From: Chlorobiota bacterium
GTDB lineage: Bacteria; Bacteroidota; Bacteroidia; Bacteroidales; B39-G9
Reading direction: 5' to 3'
Assembly (NCBI GenBank): GCA_013152655.1
Contig: JAADFW010000078.1
Location: 1-40,976, forward strand
Length of the DNA stretch: 40,976 bases
Both the position numbers and the translations under genes were made by a program. Positions 8,835 to 17,253 of the stretch are shown in pieces; positions within the stretch are counted from its first letter, which is position 1; each line of letters opens with the position of its first letter. The notes under the pieces are model-generated. The model had not been told where the DNA came from. It did no database searches and saw only the letters and a program-made list of their open reading frames with translations.

Positions 8835-10060
8835 TGGAAATCGATACCCAATAAAGCAATATCGTCGAAAAAATTATTTTTCCCTTTAAAAACATTTAAC
8901 TCAGAAATAATATTTTCAATAACATTATCCATTCTGTAATTACTTAATAATTTTTCCTCCATTATATCGGTGCCAAATTCAACCTGTTTTTCACTCTCCA
9001 TTTCAACAATTCCATCAGTATAGCAAAGTATTTTCGAATTACTTACAACCTCAATGCTCCCTTCTTCTATGGTAGGAATTTCTTCCAGCATTCCAATACC
9101 AATACAACCTGTTTTTAAATATTCAACTTTACCTGTATTATTATTTTTAAACAAAGGTGGATTATGCCCTGCATTTATGTAGTGTATAACATGTTTCTTA
9201 CAATTGTATTTACCCAAAAAAACAGTAATAAATTTCTCTCCATTTGCATTTTTCATTACTGTTTTATTAAGCTTTAAAGCTAATTCTGACAATGGAGTAT
9301 CTGTTGTCCATAATGCTCTTAAATTTGCCTGAAAATTAGACATTAAAATTGCCGCAGACATCCCTTTTCCTGAAACATCAGCTATACAAAACCCAAAATT
9401 ATCATCGTCCAGTTCAATAAAATCATAATAATCGCCACCAACCATTAAATGCGGATGATAATATGCTGACAGGTACATAACTTTGTTATCAGGAAATGAA
9501 TCGGGGTTCGGTATTAACATTGACTGCATTTTTGAAGCCATTTCCAACTCTCTTTTCATGGTTTCCTGCCTTACATTTTCATTGAATAGCCGCTTATTTT
9601 CAATAGCTACAATAATAATATTTGCCAATGTTTGAATAAACTGTAAATGTTTAATTGTTGGGCTTATGCCAACTCTTTCTTCATCAATATCGCCAATTAT
9701 AACGTAAGCCAACGGTGTATCCTGATGAAATACAGGTATTATTACATCAAAAGTACTTAAATATGGATTAAGGGTTGTAGTTAAATTTGTAATTTGGGTA
9801 TAATACAATAAATCGTTCTGAAGGCTTATCTTGTTAGCTATATTTTTTTCAATACCCGAAACCAAAATCCTGTTCCATGTTACATTATAACTATAAACAA
9901 CAAGTTTTCCAATATTCAAATCTTCCCTTAAAATTTTCTCAAATTTCTTTAGTAATTCCTCCGTTGAAAGATTTTCATTGATTGCTAAAGTAATCTCAAG
10001 TAAAAAATCAAGTTTGAAATTACAAAATTGTAAGCGTTTTAAGGATGCTTTTTTTACCAT
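8831..10060 (-). CDS. GAF domain-containing PP2C/SpoIIE-family protein phosphatase
   Basis: 409-residue cytosolic RsbU-like serine/threonine phosphatase. Residues about 20-165 resemble a GAF sensor domain (VIIPVFHQDTPLAYVIIGD); residues about 170-190 are a helical linker (ELEMASKMQSMLIPN) typical before SpoIIE domains; residues about 195-409 are the PP2C-type catalytic domain with GGDYYDF, IADVSGKGMSAAILMS, INAGHNPPLF, CYTDGIVEM and DDIALLGI, which provide the metal-binding aspartates. Such enzymes dephosphorylate STAS-domain anti-anti-sigma factors in response to a ligand at the GAF domain. No STAS or kinase gene is adjacent; the only STAS gene is 20 kb away. It is convergent with the O-antigen ligase-like gene. 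Confidence 0.88.
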   Translation of the reverse strand: MVKKASLKRLQFCNFKLDFLLEITLAINENLSTEELLKKFEKILREDLNIGKLVVYSYNVTWNRILVSGIEKNIANKISLQNDLLYYTQITNLTTTLNPYLSTFDVIIPVFHQDTPLAYVIIGDIDEERVGISPTIKHLQFIQTLANIIIVAIENKRLFNENVRQETMKRELEMASKMQSMLIPNPDSFPDNKVMYLSAYYHPHLMVGGDYYDFIELDDDNFGFCIADVSGKGMSAAILMSNFQANLRALWTTDTPLSELALKLNKTVMKNANGEKFITVFLGKYNCKKHVIHYINAGHNPPLFKNNNTGKVEYLKTGCIGIGMLEEIPTIEEGSIEVVSNSKILCYTDGIVEMESEKQVEFGTDIMEEKLLSNYRMDNVIENIISELNVFKGKNNFFDDIALLGIDFH

Positions 10061-10305
10061 AGTTTTAGTTCAGTGATAGATATTCTAAAATAAACAAAAA
10101 AATGAAAACCATACAATCCTATCTGAATATTTTTTTATTGTTTAAAGAAAGCACTAAAATTTTAACCTGAATTATTGCATTTTTAGTATTACAGGCAGCT
10201 TAACGTAAGCTTGTCTTTATATAGCTTTAATTTATATTAACAAATAATAAAATGATTCGTTAAGGTAAAAATCCTGTTTCTTGTAATTAATTAAAGAATT
10301 ATAAC

Positions 10306-10875
10306 TTAATTTTTAACTCTTTCAGCGTAAGAATGTGTTCGAGTATCAATTTTAATTTTATTTCCTGTATCAACAAACAGAGGAACATTAATTTGTGCTC
10401 CTGTTTCAACTGTTGCCGGCTTTAGCGATGTTGAAGATGATGTATCTCCTTTTAAGCCCGGTTCAGTATAAGTAATCTCTAATTCAACAAAAGGAGGCAA
10501 TTCGCATTCAAGCGGTGTTTCAGTATCGGCATGGAAAACAATTTCAACATTTTGGCCTTCTTTTAACAAATCATAAGCACTAATAATTCCTTTATCTATC
10601 GGAATTTGCTCATATGTTTCAGTATGCATAAAATGATAACCCATATCATCTTTATATAAAAATTGATAAGGCCTTCTTTCTATTCGTGCAGTGGTTATTT
10701 TTGTTCCTGATGAAAAGGTATTGTCAATTACTTTTCCTGTTTTTACATTTTTAAGTTTTGTCCTGACAAATGCAGGGCCTTTACCCGGTTTTACATGCTG
10801 AAAAGAAACAATAGTATATAAATCATTATTATATTCAATGCACATTCCATTTTTAAAATCAGCTGTTGAAGCCAT
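10306..10875 (-). CDS. efp: Translation elongation factor P
   Basis: EF-P binds ribosomes stalled at consecutive prolines and promotes peptide-bond formation. The 189-residue length and three-barrel layout are standard. The N-terminal loop is KPGKGPAF with K32 at the tip, the residue aligned with the modified K34 of E. coli EF-P, so post-translational lysine modification is possible; no modification enzyme is in the window. The motif [16 protein letters not shown] and the C-terminal segment [23 protein letters not shown] match the family. The start ATG at 10875 follows a TATATTTG -7 element by about 35 nt on the minus strand, and the gene appears to be a single transcription unit. Confidence 0.96.
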   Translation of the reverse strand: MASTADFKNGMCIEYNNDLYTIVSFQHVKPGKGPAFVRTKLKNVKTGKVIDNTFSSGTKITTARIERRPYQFLYKDDMGYHFMHTETYEQIPIDKGIISAYDLLKEGQNVEIVFHADTETPLECELPPFVELEITYTEPGLKGDTSSSTSLKPATVETGAQINVPLFVDTGNKIKIDTRTHSYAERVKN

Positions 10876-10910
10876 ATTCTATTATTTTAAATTAATTTAT
10901 TTAAGTTTCA

Positions 10911-10918
10911 CAAATATA
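10911..10918 (-). promoter_or_regulatory. Bacteroidota -7 element of efp
   Basis: CAAATATA on the plus strand is TATATTTG on the minus strand, a full match to TAnnTTTG, 35 nt before the efp ATG. No convincing -33 TTTG was found at 19-21 nt further upstream. Confidence 0.45.
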
Positions 10919-10998
10919 GCTTATTCTTTCATTTATATTAAGTTATCCTTATTAAAAAGAAACATGCAGCAATTGTTAACAAAAAAAACAATTTCATT

Positions 10999-11796
10999 TT
11001 ATAAACCATATTTTAAGTTCTCAAATTCAATTAAATCAAATTTTATTGAACCTACCAAAAGGTCAAACCGAATTCGTATTGGCACATGGTTGGGTTTGTC
11101 AGCCAACCAAATAATCATATCATCTTCCGATTTAAAAACCCTTCCTACTTCTACCACCGGAACTAATTTCAGGCAATTTATTTCTCCCAGTTTTGTACTA
11201 ATGGTTTCCTTCCCTCTGTAACGAAAAACCATTGGAAAAACCTCATCGCCAAAAAAAGTTTCAATTCTCAGTGTATCTCCATTTTTAAAATTTGAGTTAA
11301 TTTTTTTTCTCAAAACATATAACGCTGAAAGCATATCGTAGCAATTTTTGGGTATTGCATGTTTTCCGCTTTTTTGACTCAACACAGAATCTTCAGCATG
11401 AAAAAATAAAACCTCATTATAATAGCGGTAATTTCCCTCTTTAATATTTCTAATGGCTTTAATTGGCAAACCGGTTTCAGAATTAAAATAACTCTCGTAA
11501 ACATCATAAACCTGATACAAAACATCTGCTATTCCGATTGAACGGGCCGTTGTATTAGCATAATAAACCTCTTTATTCTGGTATAACTTTTTTTCTAACG
11601 TAAGCAATGCCTCGCCCCCGTCAAGCCAACCGAAATGTAATAAATAGGTTAATTTTTCACCCGATTTATAAGGTTCGGTATTTGATTGTGCAAAAATTAC
11701 TTTTCCCAATGCAATACTTACAAATATTATAATACTTACAAGTTTTATCTTTTTATGAAAAAAAATATTTTGCTTAGTGCCGTTTTTAAAATTCAT
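10999..11796 (-). CDS. DUF3108 domain-containing protein
   Basis: 265-residue protein with an N-terminal membrane/signal segment (about residues 17-37, LVSIIIFVSIALGKVIFAQS), so it is probably exported to the periplasm. The rest matches DUF3108: YKSGEKLTYLLHFGWLDGGE near the mature N-terminus, then a long beta-rich region (RYRGKETISTKLGEINCLKL) and a C-terminal WLADKPNHVPIRI segment, which is characteristic. The fold is lipocalin/LolA-like in predictions for the family; function is not established. It lies 47 bp downstream of tsaB on the same strand and may be co-transcribed with it. Confidence 0.82.
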   Translation of the reverse strand: MNFKNGTKQNIFFHKKIKLVSIIIFVSIALGKVIFAQSNTEPYKSGEKLTYLLHFGWLDGGEALLTLEKKLYQNKEVYYANTTARSIGIADVLYQVYDVYESYFNSETGLPIKAIRNIKEGNYRYYNEVLFFHAEDSVLSQKSGKHAIPKNCYDMLSALYVLRKKINSNFKNGDTLRIETFFGDEVFPMVFRYRGKETISTKLGEINCLKLVPVVEVGRVFKSEDDMIIWLADKPNHVPIRIRFDLLVGSIKFDLIEFENLKYGL

Positions 11797-11843
11797 TTAT
11801 ATCTGTATTGTTTTATTAAGCTATGAGGCAAGAATTGCACCAA

Positions 11844-12545
11844 CTATTTAAAAATGTTTTTTTTAGGAATTGTGGCAATAAAATCTTTTAAATAAAATGG
11901 TTCAAAATAGGCAGTATCCTCAAATTCTTTGTTTTGAAATTTATCATAAGCAGTTTTAGCCATATTTGAAGCAGATATAAATTCACTATTTATGAAATGT
12001 GCATTTTTATGAATAATTGCATTTTTACATTTTTCAGAACCATTGCCTATAAAATATAACTTCCTTTTATCAAGAACTTGCTTATATGAATCCTCATCAA
12101 TAATATCAGCCGATACCTCTTTCATCATTATATTATTTTTATTAAAAAAAGAAGTATAAACTTCCATTCTACGAGCATCTATCATAGGACAAATCCAATC
12201 AGAATCTTGTAACGAACTTTCGTAAGTTGAAGTAAAGCCACAAGCCATAGCTTGCAATGTATTTATTGAAATTAACGGTATTTTCAACGCATAACATATT
12301 CCTTTGGCTACCGAAACGCCAATTCTTAACCCTGTATATGAACCCGGCCCTTTACTTACTGCTACGGCACTTAAATTTTCAAGTTTAGTTCCGGTGCTTG
12401 CAAATAACGATTCAATAAAAACGGTTAAATGAGAAGAATGAACATTCGCTTCAGCAGATTCTTTAACACTTAGAATTGTTGTAGTATCCGACAAGGCAAC
12501 TGAACATATATTGGTTGCTGTTTCTATATTTAAAATTAAATTCAT
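11844..12545 (-). CDS. tsaB: tRNA threonylcarbamoyladenosine biosynthesis protein TsaB
   Basis: TsaB is the non-catalytic partner of TsaD and TsaE in making the t6A modification at position 37 of ANN-decoding tRNAs. The 233-residue protein has the ASKHA-type N-terminus (LILNIETATNICSVALSD) and the strongly conserved block SKGPGSYTGLRIGVSVAKG followed by LKIPLISINTLQAMA. These are the hallmarks that separate TsaB from TsaD, which is longer and has the HxxxH metal motif. It is located 35 bp downstream of the periplasmic adaptor gene on the same strand, so it may be at the end of that transcript, although the functions are unrelated. Confidence 0.93.
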   Translation of the reverse strand: MNLILNIETATNICSVALSDTTTILSVKESAEANVHSSHLTVFIESLFASTGTKLENLSAVAVSKGPGSYTGLRIGVSVAKGICYALKIPLISINTLQAMACGFTSTYESSLQDSDWICPMIDARRMEVYTSFFNKNNIMMKEVSADIIDEDSYKQVLDKRKLYFIGNGSEKCKNAIIHKNAHFINSEFISASNMAKTAYDKFQNKEFEDTAYFEPFYLKDFIATIPKKNIFK

Positions 12546-12580
12546 TAATAAAACTACAGGAAAGTATAATTATAAACAGA

Positions 12581-13909
12581 TTATTTTCCTTTCTTTTCTG
12601 ATTTAAAAAGTTCTTTTTCATCAACTATTTCAACGGCTACACTATCTTTTAATTTCTTTGAAATAGCACTATACGGAGCCACAACAACCTGATCTTCATA
12701 ATCCAGCCCATCTGTTATTTGAATAAAGTTATTATCCTGAATACCCGTTTTAACTTTTTGTATAAAAGCAAAATCATCTTTAATTGTAAAAACTACTTCA
12801 TCAGTATTATTAGATTGTGATGAAGTGCTACTCTTTTCTTTATTAAATGCAGAGTCAATTCTTACTGTTACAGCTTGTAGCGGAATACTTAAAACATTTT
12901 TAGCTGCATTTGTCTGAATATCAACTGTTGCAGACATACCCGGGCGAAAAGGATATTTAGAATTATTATCTTTTATTAATTCTTTATACGAATCGAATAA
13001 TATTCTAATTTTAACATCAAAACTAGTAACCTGATCGGTAGAAACTCCGGCAGTATTTGCAGAATTAGCAATTTCAGTTACAATTCCTTTAAAATTTTTA
13101 TTTATATATGCATCAATATTTATTATGGTTGTGTCTCCTAACTTAACCCTGACTATATCATTTTCATTTACATCAACTTTAACTTCCATTTTGTTTAAAT
13201 CAGCAATTCTAAGCATCTCTGTGCCTGCCATTTGCATTGTCCCAACAACCCTTTCTCCACTCTCAACATTTAATCTTGAAACTGTACCGTTTATGGGAGA
13301 ATAAATGGTAGTTTTAGTAAGGTTTTCCCGGGATTCTTTCAATGATGCTTCTGCACTTTTAACTGAATACATTGCTGAATTAACACTTTGTTGCCCAGCT
13401 TCAACATTAGCTTTTGCCGTTTCAAATGTAGATTCAATATTCTCAAATTCTGCATCAGAAATAGTTTTTTCTTCCCACAATTTCTTATTCCGGTTATAAT
13501 CTAATTCGCTTTTTTTGAGTTGTGCTTTTGCCTGTAATAACTGTGCTTTTGCATTGGCAAGATTTGCCTTTGTTGAATTGAGCGCAGCCCTAGCCCGTTC
13601 AACTGCAGAAAGATAAATATCAGGCTTAATTTTTAATATAAGGTCGTCTTTTTTTACCTCATCTCCTTCTTTAACATTTAATTCAACTATTTCACCAGAT
13701 ACATCAGGACTTATTTTCACCTCTGTTTCAGGCTGTATTTTACCATTTGCAGTAATAGTTTCAATAATATCCCTGTTTTTTGGGTTTTCAATACTTACTT
13801 TATATACAATGCCTTTTCCAAACCATCCTTTTTTCTTTCCAATTACAGCAAATACAAGTAAGACAACCACCGTTATAACCAAGTATTTTAGAATTTTTTT
13901 ACTGTTCAT
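12581..13909 (-). CDS. HlyD/MacA-type efflux periplasmic adaptor subunit
   Basis: 442-residue membrane-fusion protein that would bridge an inner-membrane transporter and TolC. An N-terminal membrane anchor covers about residues 7-24. The lipoyl half-motifs flank the hairpin: GKIQPETEVKISPDVSGEIV with VKEGDEVKKDDLILKI, and later IYSPINGTVSRLNVESGERV. Between them is a long alpha-helical coiled-coil hairpin rich in Ala, Gln and Lys (about 100-205). A beta-barrel and membrane-proximal domain follow (MEVKVDVNENDIVRVKLGD). The form resembles MacA-like adaptors of ABC exporters, but no MacB-type ATPase/permease is next to it. TolC lies 79 bp upstream on the same strand, giving a TolC-adaptor pair. 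Confidence 0.9.
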   Translation of the reverse strand: MNSKKILKYLVITVVVLLVFAVIGKKKGWFGKGIVYKVSIENPKNRDIIETITANGKIQPETEVKISPDVSGEIVELNVKEGDEVKKDDLILKIKPDIYLSAVERARAALNSTKANLANAKAQLLQAKAQLKKSELDYNRNKKLWEEKTISDAEFENIESTFETAKANVEAGQQSVNSAMYSVKSAEASLKESRENLTKTTIYSPINGTVSRLNVESGERVVGTMQMAGTEMLRIADLNKMEVKVDVNENDIVRVKLGDTTIINIDAYINKNFKGIVTEIANSANTAGVSTDQVTSFDVKIRILFDSYKELIKDNNSKYPFRPGMSATVDIQTNAAKNVLSIPLQAVTVRIDSAFNKEKSSTSSQSNNTDEVVFTIKDDFAFIQKVKTGIQDNNFIQITDGLDYEDQVVVAPYSAISKKLKDSVAVEIVDEKELFKSEKKGK

Positions 13910-13988
13910 AATAATTCATTTTATTTCGATTCTAAAATTATAAAGATTTTGAAAGGAAACTCATTTTTTTATTGATTTCTTTACTTAC

Positions 13989-15413
13989 TTAAAAGGCAAG
14001 GTCAATTCCCCTGTAGAAATCTAATATTTTCATTGAAAAAATATATTCATATTTAGCTTGCAAATTATCTGACCTTGCACGCAATAAATTATTTTTTGCA
14101 ATGGCATAATCTACCAAAGTAACATTTCCAACTTCGTATTTTTGTTCTGCATAACGAAAAGCTTCAAAAGTACTTTCTACTGTTTTAACCGACGATTTAT
14201 ATTTTTTTAAAGCAGAAGTTGCATTCAAATAGGCTTGTTGAATATCTTTATATAACTGATTGCTAACCAATTGAAACTCGGTTTTTGATTGCAATACGTT
14301 AATTTTTGCATTGTCCATAGCTGTTTTAACCTGAAAACGGTTAAATATTGGAATATTTAACCTGAGAGAGAGAGATAAACTTTTATTATCATTAAACTGG
14401 TCTTTGAAAGGATATTTTTCCAAAGTAGAAGTAGGATAAGCTGCGTAAACCGCTTCATTGCTTGCTGTCCGGCCAATTTCCGTTACAACCGGGTCGCCTA
14501 AAAGCTGGCGCATTCTGGCATCGGTATATCCTGTGCCGTAAGTTGCATTCAGGCTTAAATTCGGCATTAAATATCCTTGTGCAATTTTTAATCCTTTTTC
14601 TGAACTTTGCAATAAATATTCTTGCTTTTTAATTTGAGGCAGCGTTTCAAAGGCTTTATTATAAATATCGTTTACAGTTAAAGTAATATCCTCTACATCA
14701 ATTGTTTCAGCTAAAACAGGCCTTTGTATTACAAAATTTCCAACAGAATCAATATCTAATAATTGAGTAAGATTCAGGTAAGAAGTTTCCAGTTGATTTT
14801 CTGAATTTGTAAGTTGTAATTCATCCTGTGCAAACTGACTTTCAATTTCAAGCAAATTTCCTCTTGCAAGGCTTCCTGCTTCAACCAGTTTTTTTGTTCT
14901 TTCAACTTGCTTTTGGGTGGTTTCAACCTGGTTTTTTGAAATTTCAACTATTTCGTAATTAAACAGAATTTGCAAATATGCCGATGCAATATTTAATGAA
15001 ATATCATTTTTTAACCGTTCAACATCTTGTAATCCGGCCTGAAGGTTTAATTTATTTTGTGCAATAGTATTAGCTTGTTGAAAACCCTTAAATAAATTAA
15101 CCGATGAACTGAGGCCAATGTTAGTAGATTTAAAATTATTTTCTATAAATTCCTGTGTAAACGGATCAACACTATTTCCATAACTATATGACTGGCTGGC
15201 ACCTACATTCAAATTAGGAAAAATTTCAGCTTTTGATTGTATTAATGAATTTTTTGAAATCTGACTAGCAAATACTGCTTGTTTTATTTGAAGGTTGTTT
15301 TCGTAGGCATATTCTATGCATTCACGCAAGCTCCATTGTTTTTGTGCTGAAACCCGATTTGTAAATATTAAAATAAATAAAATGCTACTTAAACCTAAAA
15401 CAATTTTTTTCAT
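13989..15413 (-). CDS. TolC family outer-membrane efflux protein
   Basis: 474-residue outer-membrane channel component for type I secretion or tripartite efflux. A signal peptide is evident (residues 1-23, IVLGLSSILFILIFTNRVSAQ), with WSLRECIEYAYENNLQIKQA directly after it, the typical start of the mature TolC fold. Two helical repeats follow, with SLSLRLNIPIFNRFQVKTA marking the second repeat and a C-terminal GNVTLVDYAIAKNNLL segment. It is the first gene of a minus-strand group with the HlyD-type adaptor. The 869-bp region upstream is unusually rich in structured sequence, including an 18-bp palindrome about 210 bp before the start. Confidence 0.92.
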   Translation of the reverse strand: MKKIVLGLSSILFILIFTNRVSAQKQWSLRECIEYAYENNLQIKQAVFASQISKNSLIQSKAEIFPNLNVGASQSYSYGNSVDPFTQEFIENNFKSTNIGLSSSVNLFKGFQQANTIAQNKLNLQAGLQDVERLKNDISLNIASAYLQILFNYEIVEISKNQVETTQKQVERTKKLVEAGSLARGNLLEIESQFAQDELQLTNSENQLETSYLNLTQLLDIDSVGNFVIQRPVLAETIDVEDITLTVNDIYNKAFETLPQIKKQEYLLQSSEKGLKIAQGYLMPNLSLNATYGTGYTDARMRQLLGDPVVTEIGRTASNEAVYAAYPTSTLEKYPFKDQFNDNKSLSLSLRLNIPIFNRFQVKTAMDNAKINVLQSKTEFQLVSNQLYKDIQQAYLNATSALKKYKSSVKTVESTFEAFRYAEQKYEVGNVTLVDYAIAKNNLLRARSDNLQAKYEYIFSMKILDFYRGIDLAF

Positions 15414-15622
15414 TGGTTTTATTTTTAAAATTTATATCAATTTAATATTATTAGTTTTTCCCTATAAAAGTAATATTAATACAAGAAATTCATAGGCAAT
15501 TTATTAGAATAAAAAAATATATCTATATTCATGCCAGTTAAATTAATTAATTGACTATTTGCTATTTAAAAAAACTTTTTCCGGTAAAATACATTGTTTG
15601 ATGTACGCTAATATAACAAAGT

Positions 15623-15640
15623 GTGTTCATATATGAACAC
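15623..15640. promoter_or_regulatory. 18-bp perfect palindrome, candidate operator upstream of tolC
   Basis: GTGTTCATATATGAACAC reads identically on both strands. Its two-fold symmetry and size suit a dimeric repressor such as a TetR-type regulator, which commonly controls efflux operons. It is 210 bp from the TolC start, rather far for a simple operator, and no regulator gene is nearby. It might equally control a transcript reading to the right. Confidence 0.45.
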
Positions 15641-15760
15641 CCCCTGGATTTGATTTTTCAATATATTAACCAACAACTTTCAAATTAATTATGAATAATT
15701 TAACATTTTTTAGACTTCATTAATTTTATCCATAAGTTTTATTGATTATATTTGTTATGA

Positions 15761-15980
15761 TTTTGTTAGAAAAATCTAAAAAAACAGAAAATCCGTTCTT
15801 TGATACGATATTAAATTTTAAACTTTAGATAAAATTTTCGTATTGATAAAACAAACGATATTTATGATAAAGTTGTTTCGAATAATTCCTATTGATCTGA
15901 TAGTTTCATATCTCCTAAAATCCAGATGCCTAAATAAGTAATAATTCCTCTATTTTATTCGAAACAACTTTTTTTTTATG
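15761..15980 (+). ncRNA. Candidate structured non-coding RNA
   Basis: A TATATTTG box at 15747-15754 matches the phylum's -7 element, with only a TTTT about 20 nt upstream as a possible -33. Downstream are a hairpin with arms ATACGA/TCGTAT plus AAATTTTA/TAAAATTT (15803-15843, 4-nt bulge) and a 17-bp exact inverted repeat, AAAGTTGTTTCGAATAA at 15869-15885 pairing with 15955-15971. The second arm runs into nine or more Ts, as in an intrinsic terminator. No reading frame of note is present. Strand and boundaries are inferred from the T run and the box; a small repeat element is the main alternative. Confidence 0.35.
15869..15971. repeat. 17-bp inverted repeat bracketing 69 nt
   Basis: The arms at 15869-15885 and 15955-15971 are exact reverse complements (AAAGTTGTTTCGAATAA and TTATTCGAAACAACTTT). 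Inside, AATAATTCCTATT and AATAATTCCTCTATT form an imperfect direct repeat near the two arms. The 103-bp unit could be part of an RNA or a MITE-like element; no target-site duplication is obvious. Confidence 0.55.
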
Positions 15981-16187
15981 CTTTTTTTTTAAACCATCCA
16001 AGCTCTTTAATCCAAACAACATGCTGTTTTTCAGTTAGTTAGAATTATATTTCGTACATTATTTCTATCTACAAACCAGCAAAGCCTAACAGGCCTTTAT
16101 TAATTAACAATTGATTAGGCAAATTTACATTCACTTATTCTGTTAAATATTTAGTTATCGCATTGCAAACCTGTCTGACTTTGGTTG

Positions 16188-16241
16188 ATGCTTTTGCCTT
16201 TACATCCTCATTACAATTGAGGACATAAGGGATGAAAGCAT
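16188..16241. repeat. Three-tier hairpin 3' of the MNT gene
   Basis: Nested pairs ATGCTTT/AAAGCAT (16188-16194, 16235-16241), CCTT/AAGG (16197-16200, 16227-16230) and CCTCA/TGAGG (16206-16210, 16218-16222) close a 7-nt loop. There is no T run on the minus strand, so it is not a standard intrinsic terminator for the HEPN/MNT operon. Confidence 0.4.
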
Positions 16242-16282
16242 ATTGCTAATTCTTTTATATTATGTATGCCTGTAGTTTTTAT

Positions 16283-16594
16283 TTAAGCAATTTCTAATCC
16301 TGTCCTTTTTACTAAATCAATTAATGGTGAATTTTCATTATTGTAAAATCGATTTGAACTTACAAGAAAAGGCTCAATCTTTGAATTAATTTTTGGTGTC
16401 AAACTCCAAATTTTACCGGCTAAATAATCGTCATTATCATTTTCCGTAACAATCATCAAATCTATATCACTTTCATCTGTTTCGGTATTTGATAAATAAC
16501 TACCATAAAGAAATGCCTTATTTACGGTTATTCCTTCTGCTCTTAATAAATCAATATATTTTCTTAGAATCTCTATAATTTCTCTTTTAGCCAT
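16283..16594 (-). CDS. MNT-type nucleotidyltransferase antitoxin
   Basis: 103-residue minimal nucleotidyltransferase. The motif GSx10DxD is exact: G31-S32, ten residues, then D43-x-D45 in ESDIDLMIV. In MNT/HEPN pairs the nucleotidyltransferase neutralises the HEPN partner, in studied cases by adding AMP to a tyrosine. It overlaps the 3' end of the HEPN gene by 22 nt in the same direction, the standard order (HEPN first, MNT second), so the two are translationally coupled. The pair is flanked by repeat-rich, gene-poor DNA on both sides, which fits an acquired module. Confidence 0.85.
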   Translation of the reverse strand: MAKREIIEILRKYIDLLRAEGITVNKAFLYGSYLSNTETDESDIDLMIVTENDNDDYLAGKIWSLTPKINSKIEPFLVSSNRFYNNENSPLIDLVKRTGLEIA

Positions 16595-16953
16595 TGCAAT
16601 AAGTTTTTAGTTCTATCAAAATACTCGTGTACTCTTTTTAAATCAGGAAGTAAAGGGTTGTAATCCGGATAACGGCCTTGCAACTGATATTTCATTAAAA
16701 TTCCTAAAAATATCTGAGTATCGTTGTTATATGTTAATCCTGCATTTTCTGAAAGGTATATTAAATTGTGTGATCGTGGTGCAATGTTGCCAGTTGTTTT
16801 AACATAATGTGCTTTTATTGCTTTTTCAATTACTAAATGACAAAAAAATAAACCGTGAAGAATCCGTTGCTCACGAATTAATAAATCTGCTGTTAGAATA
16901 TCTTCTTCAGCACCATTAATCCAATAATCTATTTGTTTTTGTATATTAATCAT
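16573..16953 (-). CDS. HEPN domain-containing protein (toxin partner of the MNT)
   Basis: 126-residue all-helical HEPN protein of the PF05168-like type. It starts with YWINGAEEDILTADLLI, continues with HGLFFCHLVIEKAIKAHYVK, has PRSHNLIYLSENAGL in the centre and ends with LQGRYPDYNP and an amphipathic helix. Many HEPN toxins are RNases using an Rx4-6H motif. The usual C-terminal form is not obvious here: R27-x5-H33 and R60-x-H62 are the only comparable arginine-histidine pairs, so RNase activity cannot be assumed. The overlap with the MNT gene supports a toxin-antitoxin pair; PF05168 proteins with unclear activity are the alternative. Confidence 0.83.
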   Translation of the reverse strand: MINIQKQIDYWINGAEEDILTADLLIREQRILHGLFFCHLVIEKAIKAHYVKTTGNIAPRSHNLIYLSENAGLTYNNDTQIFLGILMKYQLQGRYPDYNPLLPDLKRVHEYFDRTKNLLQWLKEKL

Positions 16954-17020
16954 TAATCTCTATCTGTAAATATTCAAATTTACCAAAATCTTTCTAATTC
17001 TTACATTGTATTAATAATCT

Positions 17021-17055
17021 TTAACCCGAAAAATGTATACATTTTCTGCGATTAA
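17021..17055. repeat. Dispersed palindrome family, copy B
   Basis: TTAACCCGAAAAATGTATAC is followed by ATTTTCTGCGATTAA, an imperfect palindrome related to copies at 26057, 29461, 30151 and 3516. Its right arm (ATTTTCTGCGATTAA) is closest to that of copy D. It lies in the 300-bp gap between the HEPN gene and the threonine dehydrogenase gene; nothing else was recognised in that gap. Confidence 0.6.
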
Positions 17056-17253
17056 AACTATACTAACAAATTTTAGCATATATAATTAATAGACAATACA
17101 TTGTAAATTCCTGAAACTATGGCTTATAAATAGTATTTGTTTAAATAACGATGAATAATTAGAGTTAAAAAACAGAAACAATTATCATTTGCCCAAAAAT
17201 AGAAATATATTATTTTTACGCATTAAGATATAAGAACCTAATTTTATTGTAAC

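Larger units (their letters stand above)
15414..16282. other. Gene-free 869-bp region with several inverted repeats
   Basis: No credible reading frame was found here. The stretch contains an 18-bp perfect palindrome (15623-15640), an imperfect hairpin (15803-15843), a 17-bp inverted repeat with a 69-nt spacer (15869-15971) followed by T runs, and a three-tier hairpin (16188-16241) near the end of the MNT gene. It separates the TolC operon from the HEPN/MNT pair. Confidence 0.6.

Noticed and set aside
10197-10211. Hairpin AGCTTA-ACG-TAAGCT between efp and the GAF-PP2C gene
   Set aside because: A 6-bp stem with a three-base loop and no T run on the relevant strand is weak as a terminator and likely to occur by chance.
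16084-16130. Possible integron attC-like site (GCCTAAC with nearby inverted bases)
   Set aside because: A matching GTTRRRY right core is missing (the opposite arm reads GATTAGGC) and there is no integrase or cassette layout.
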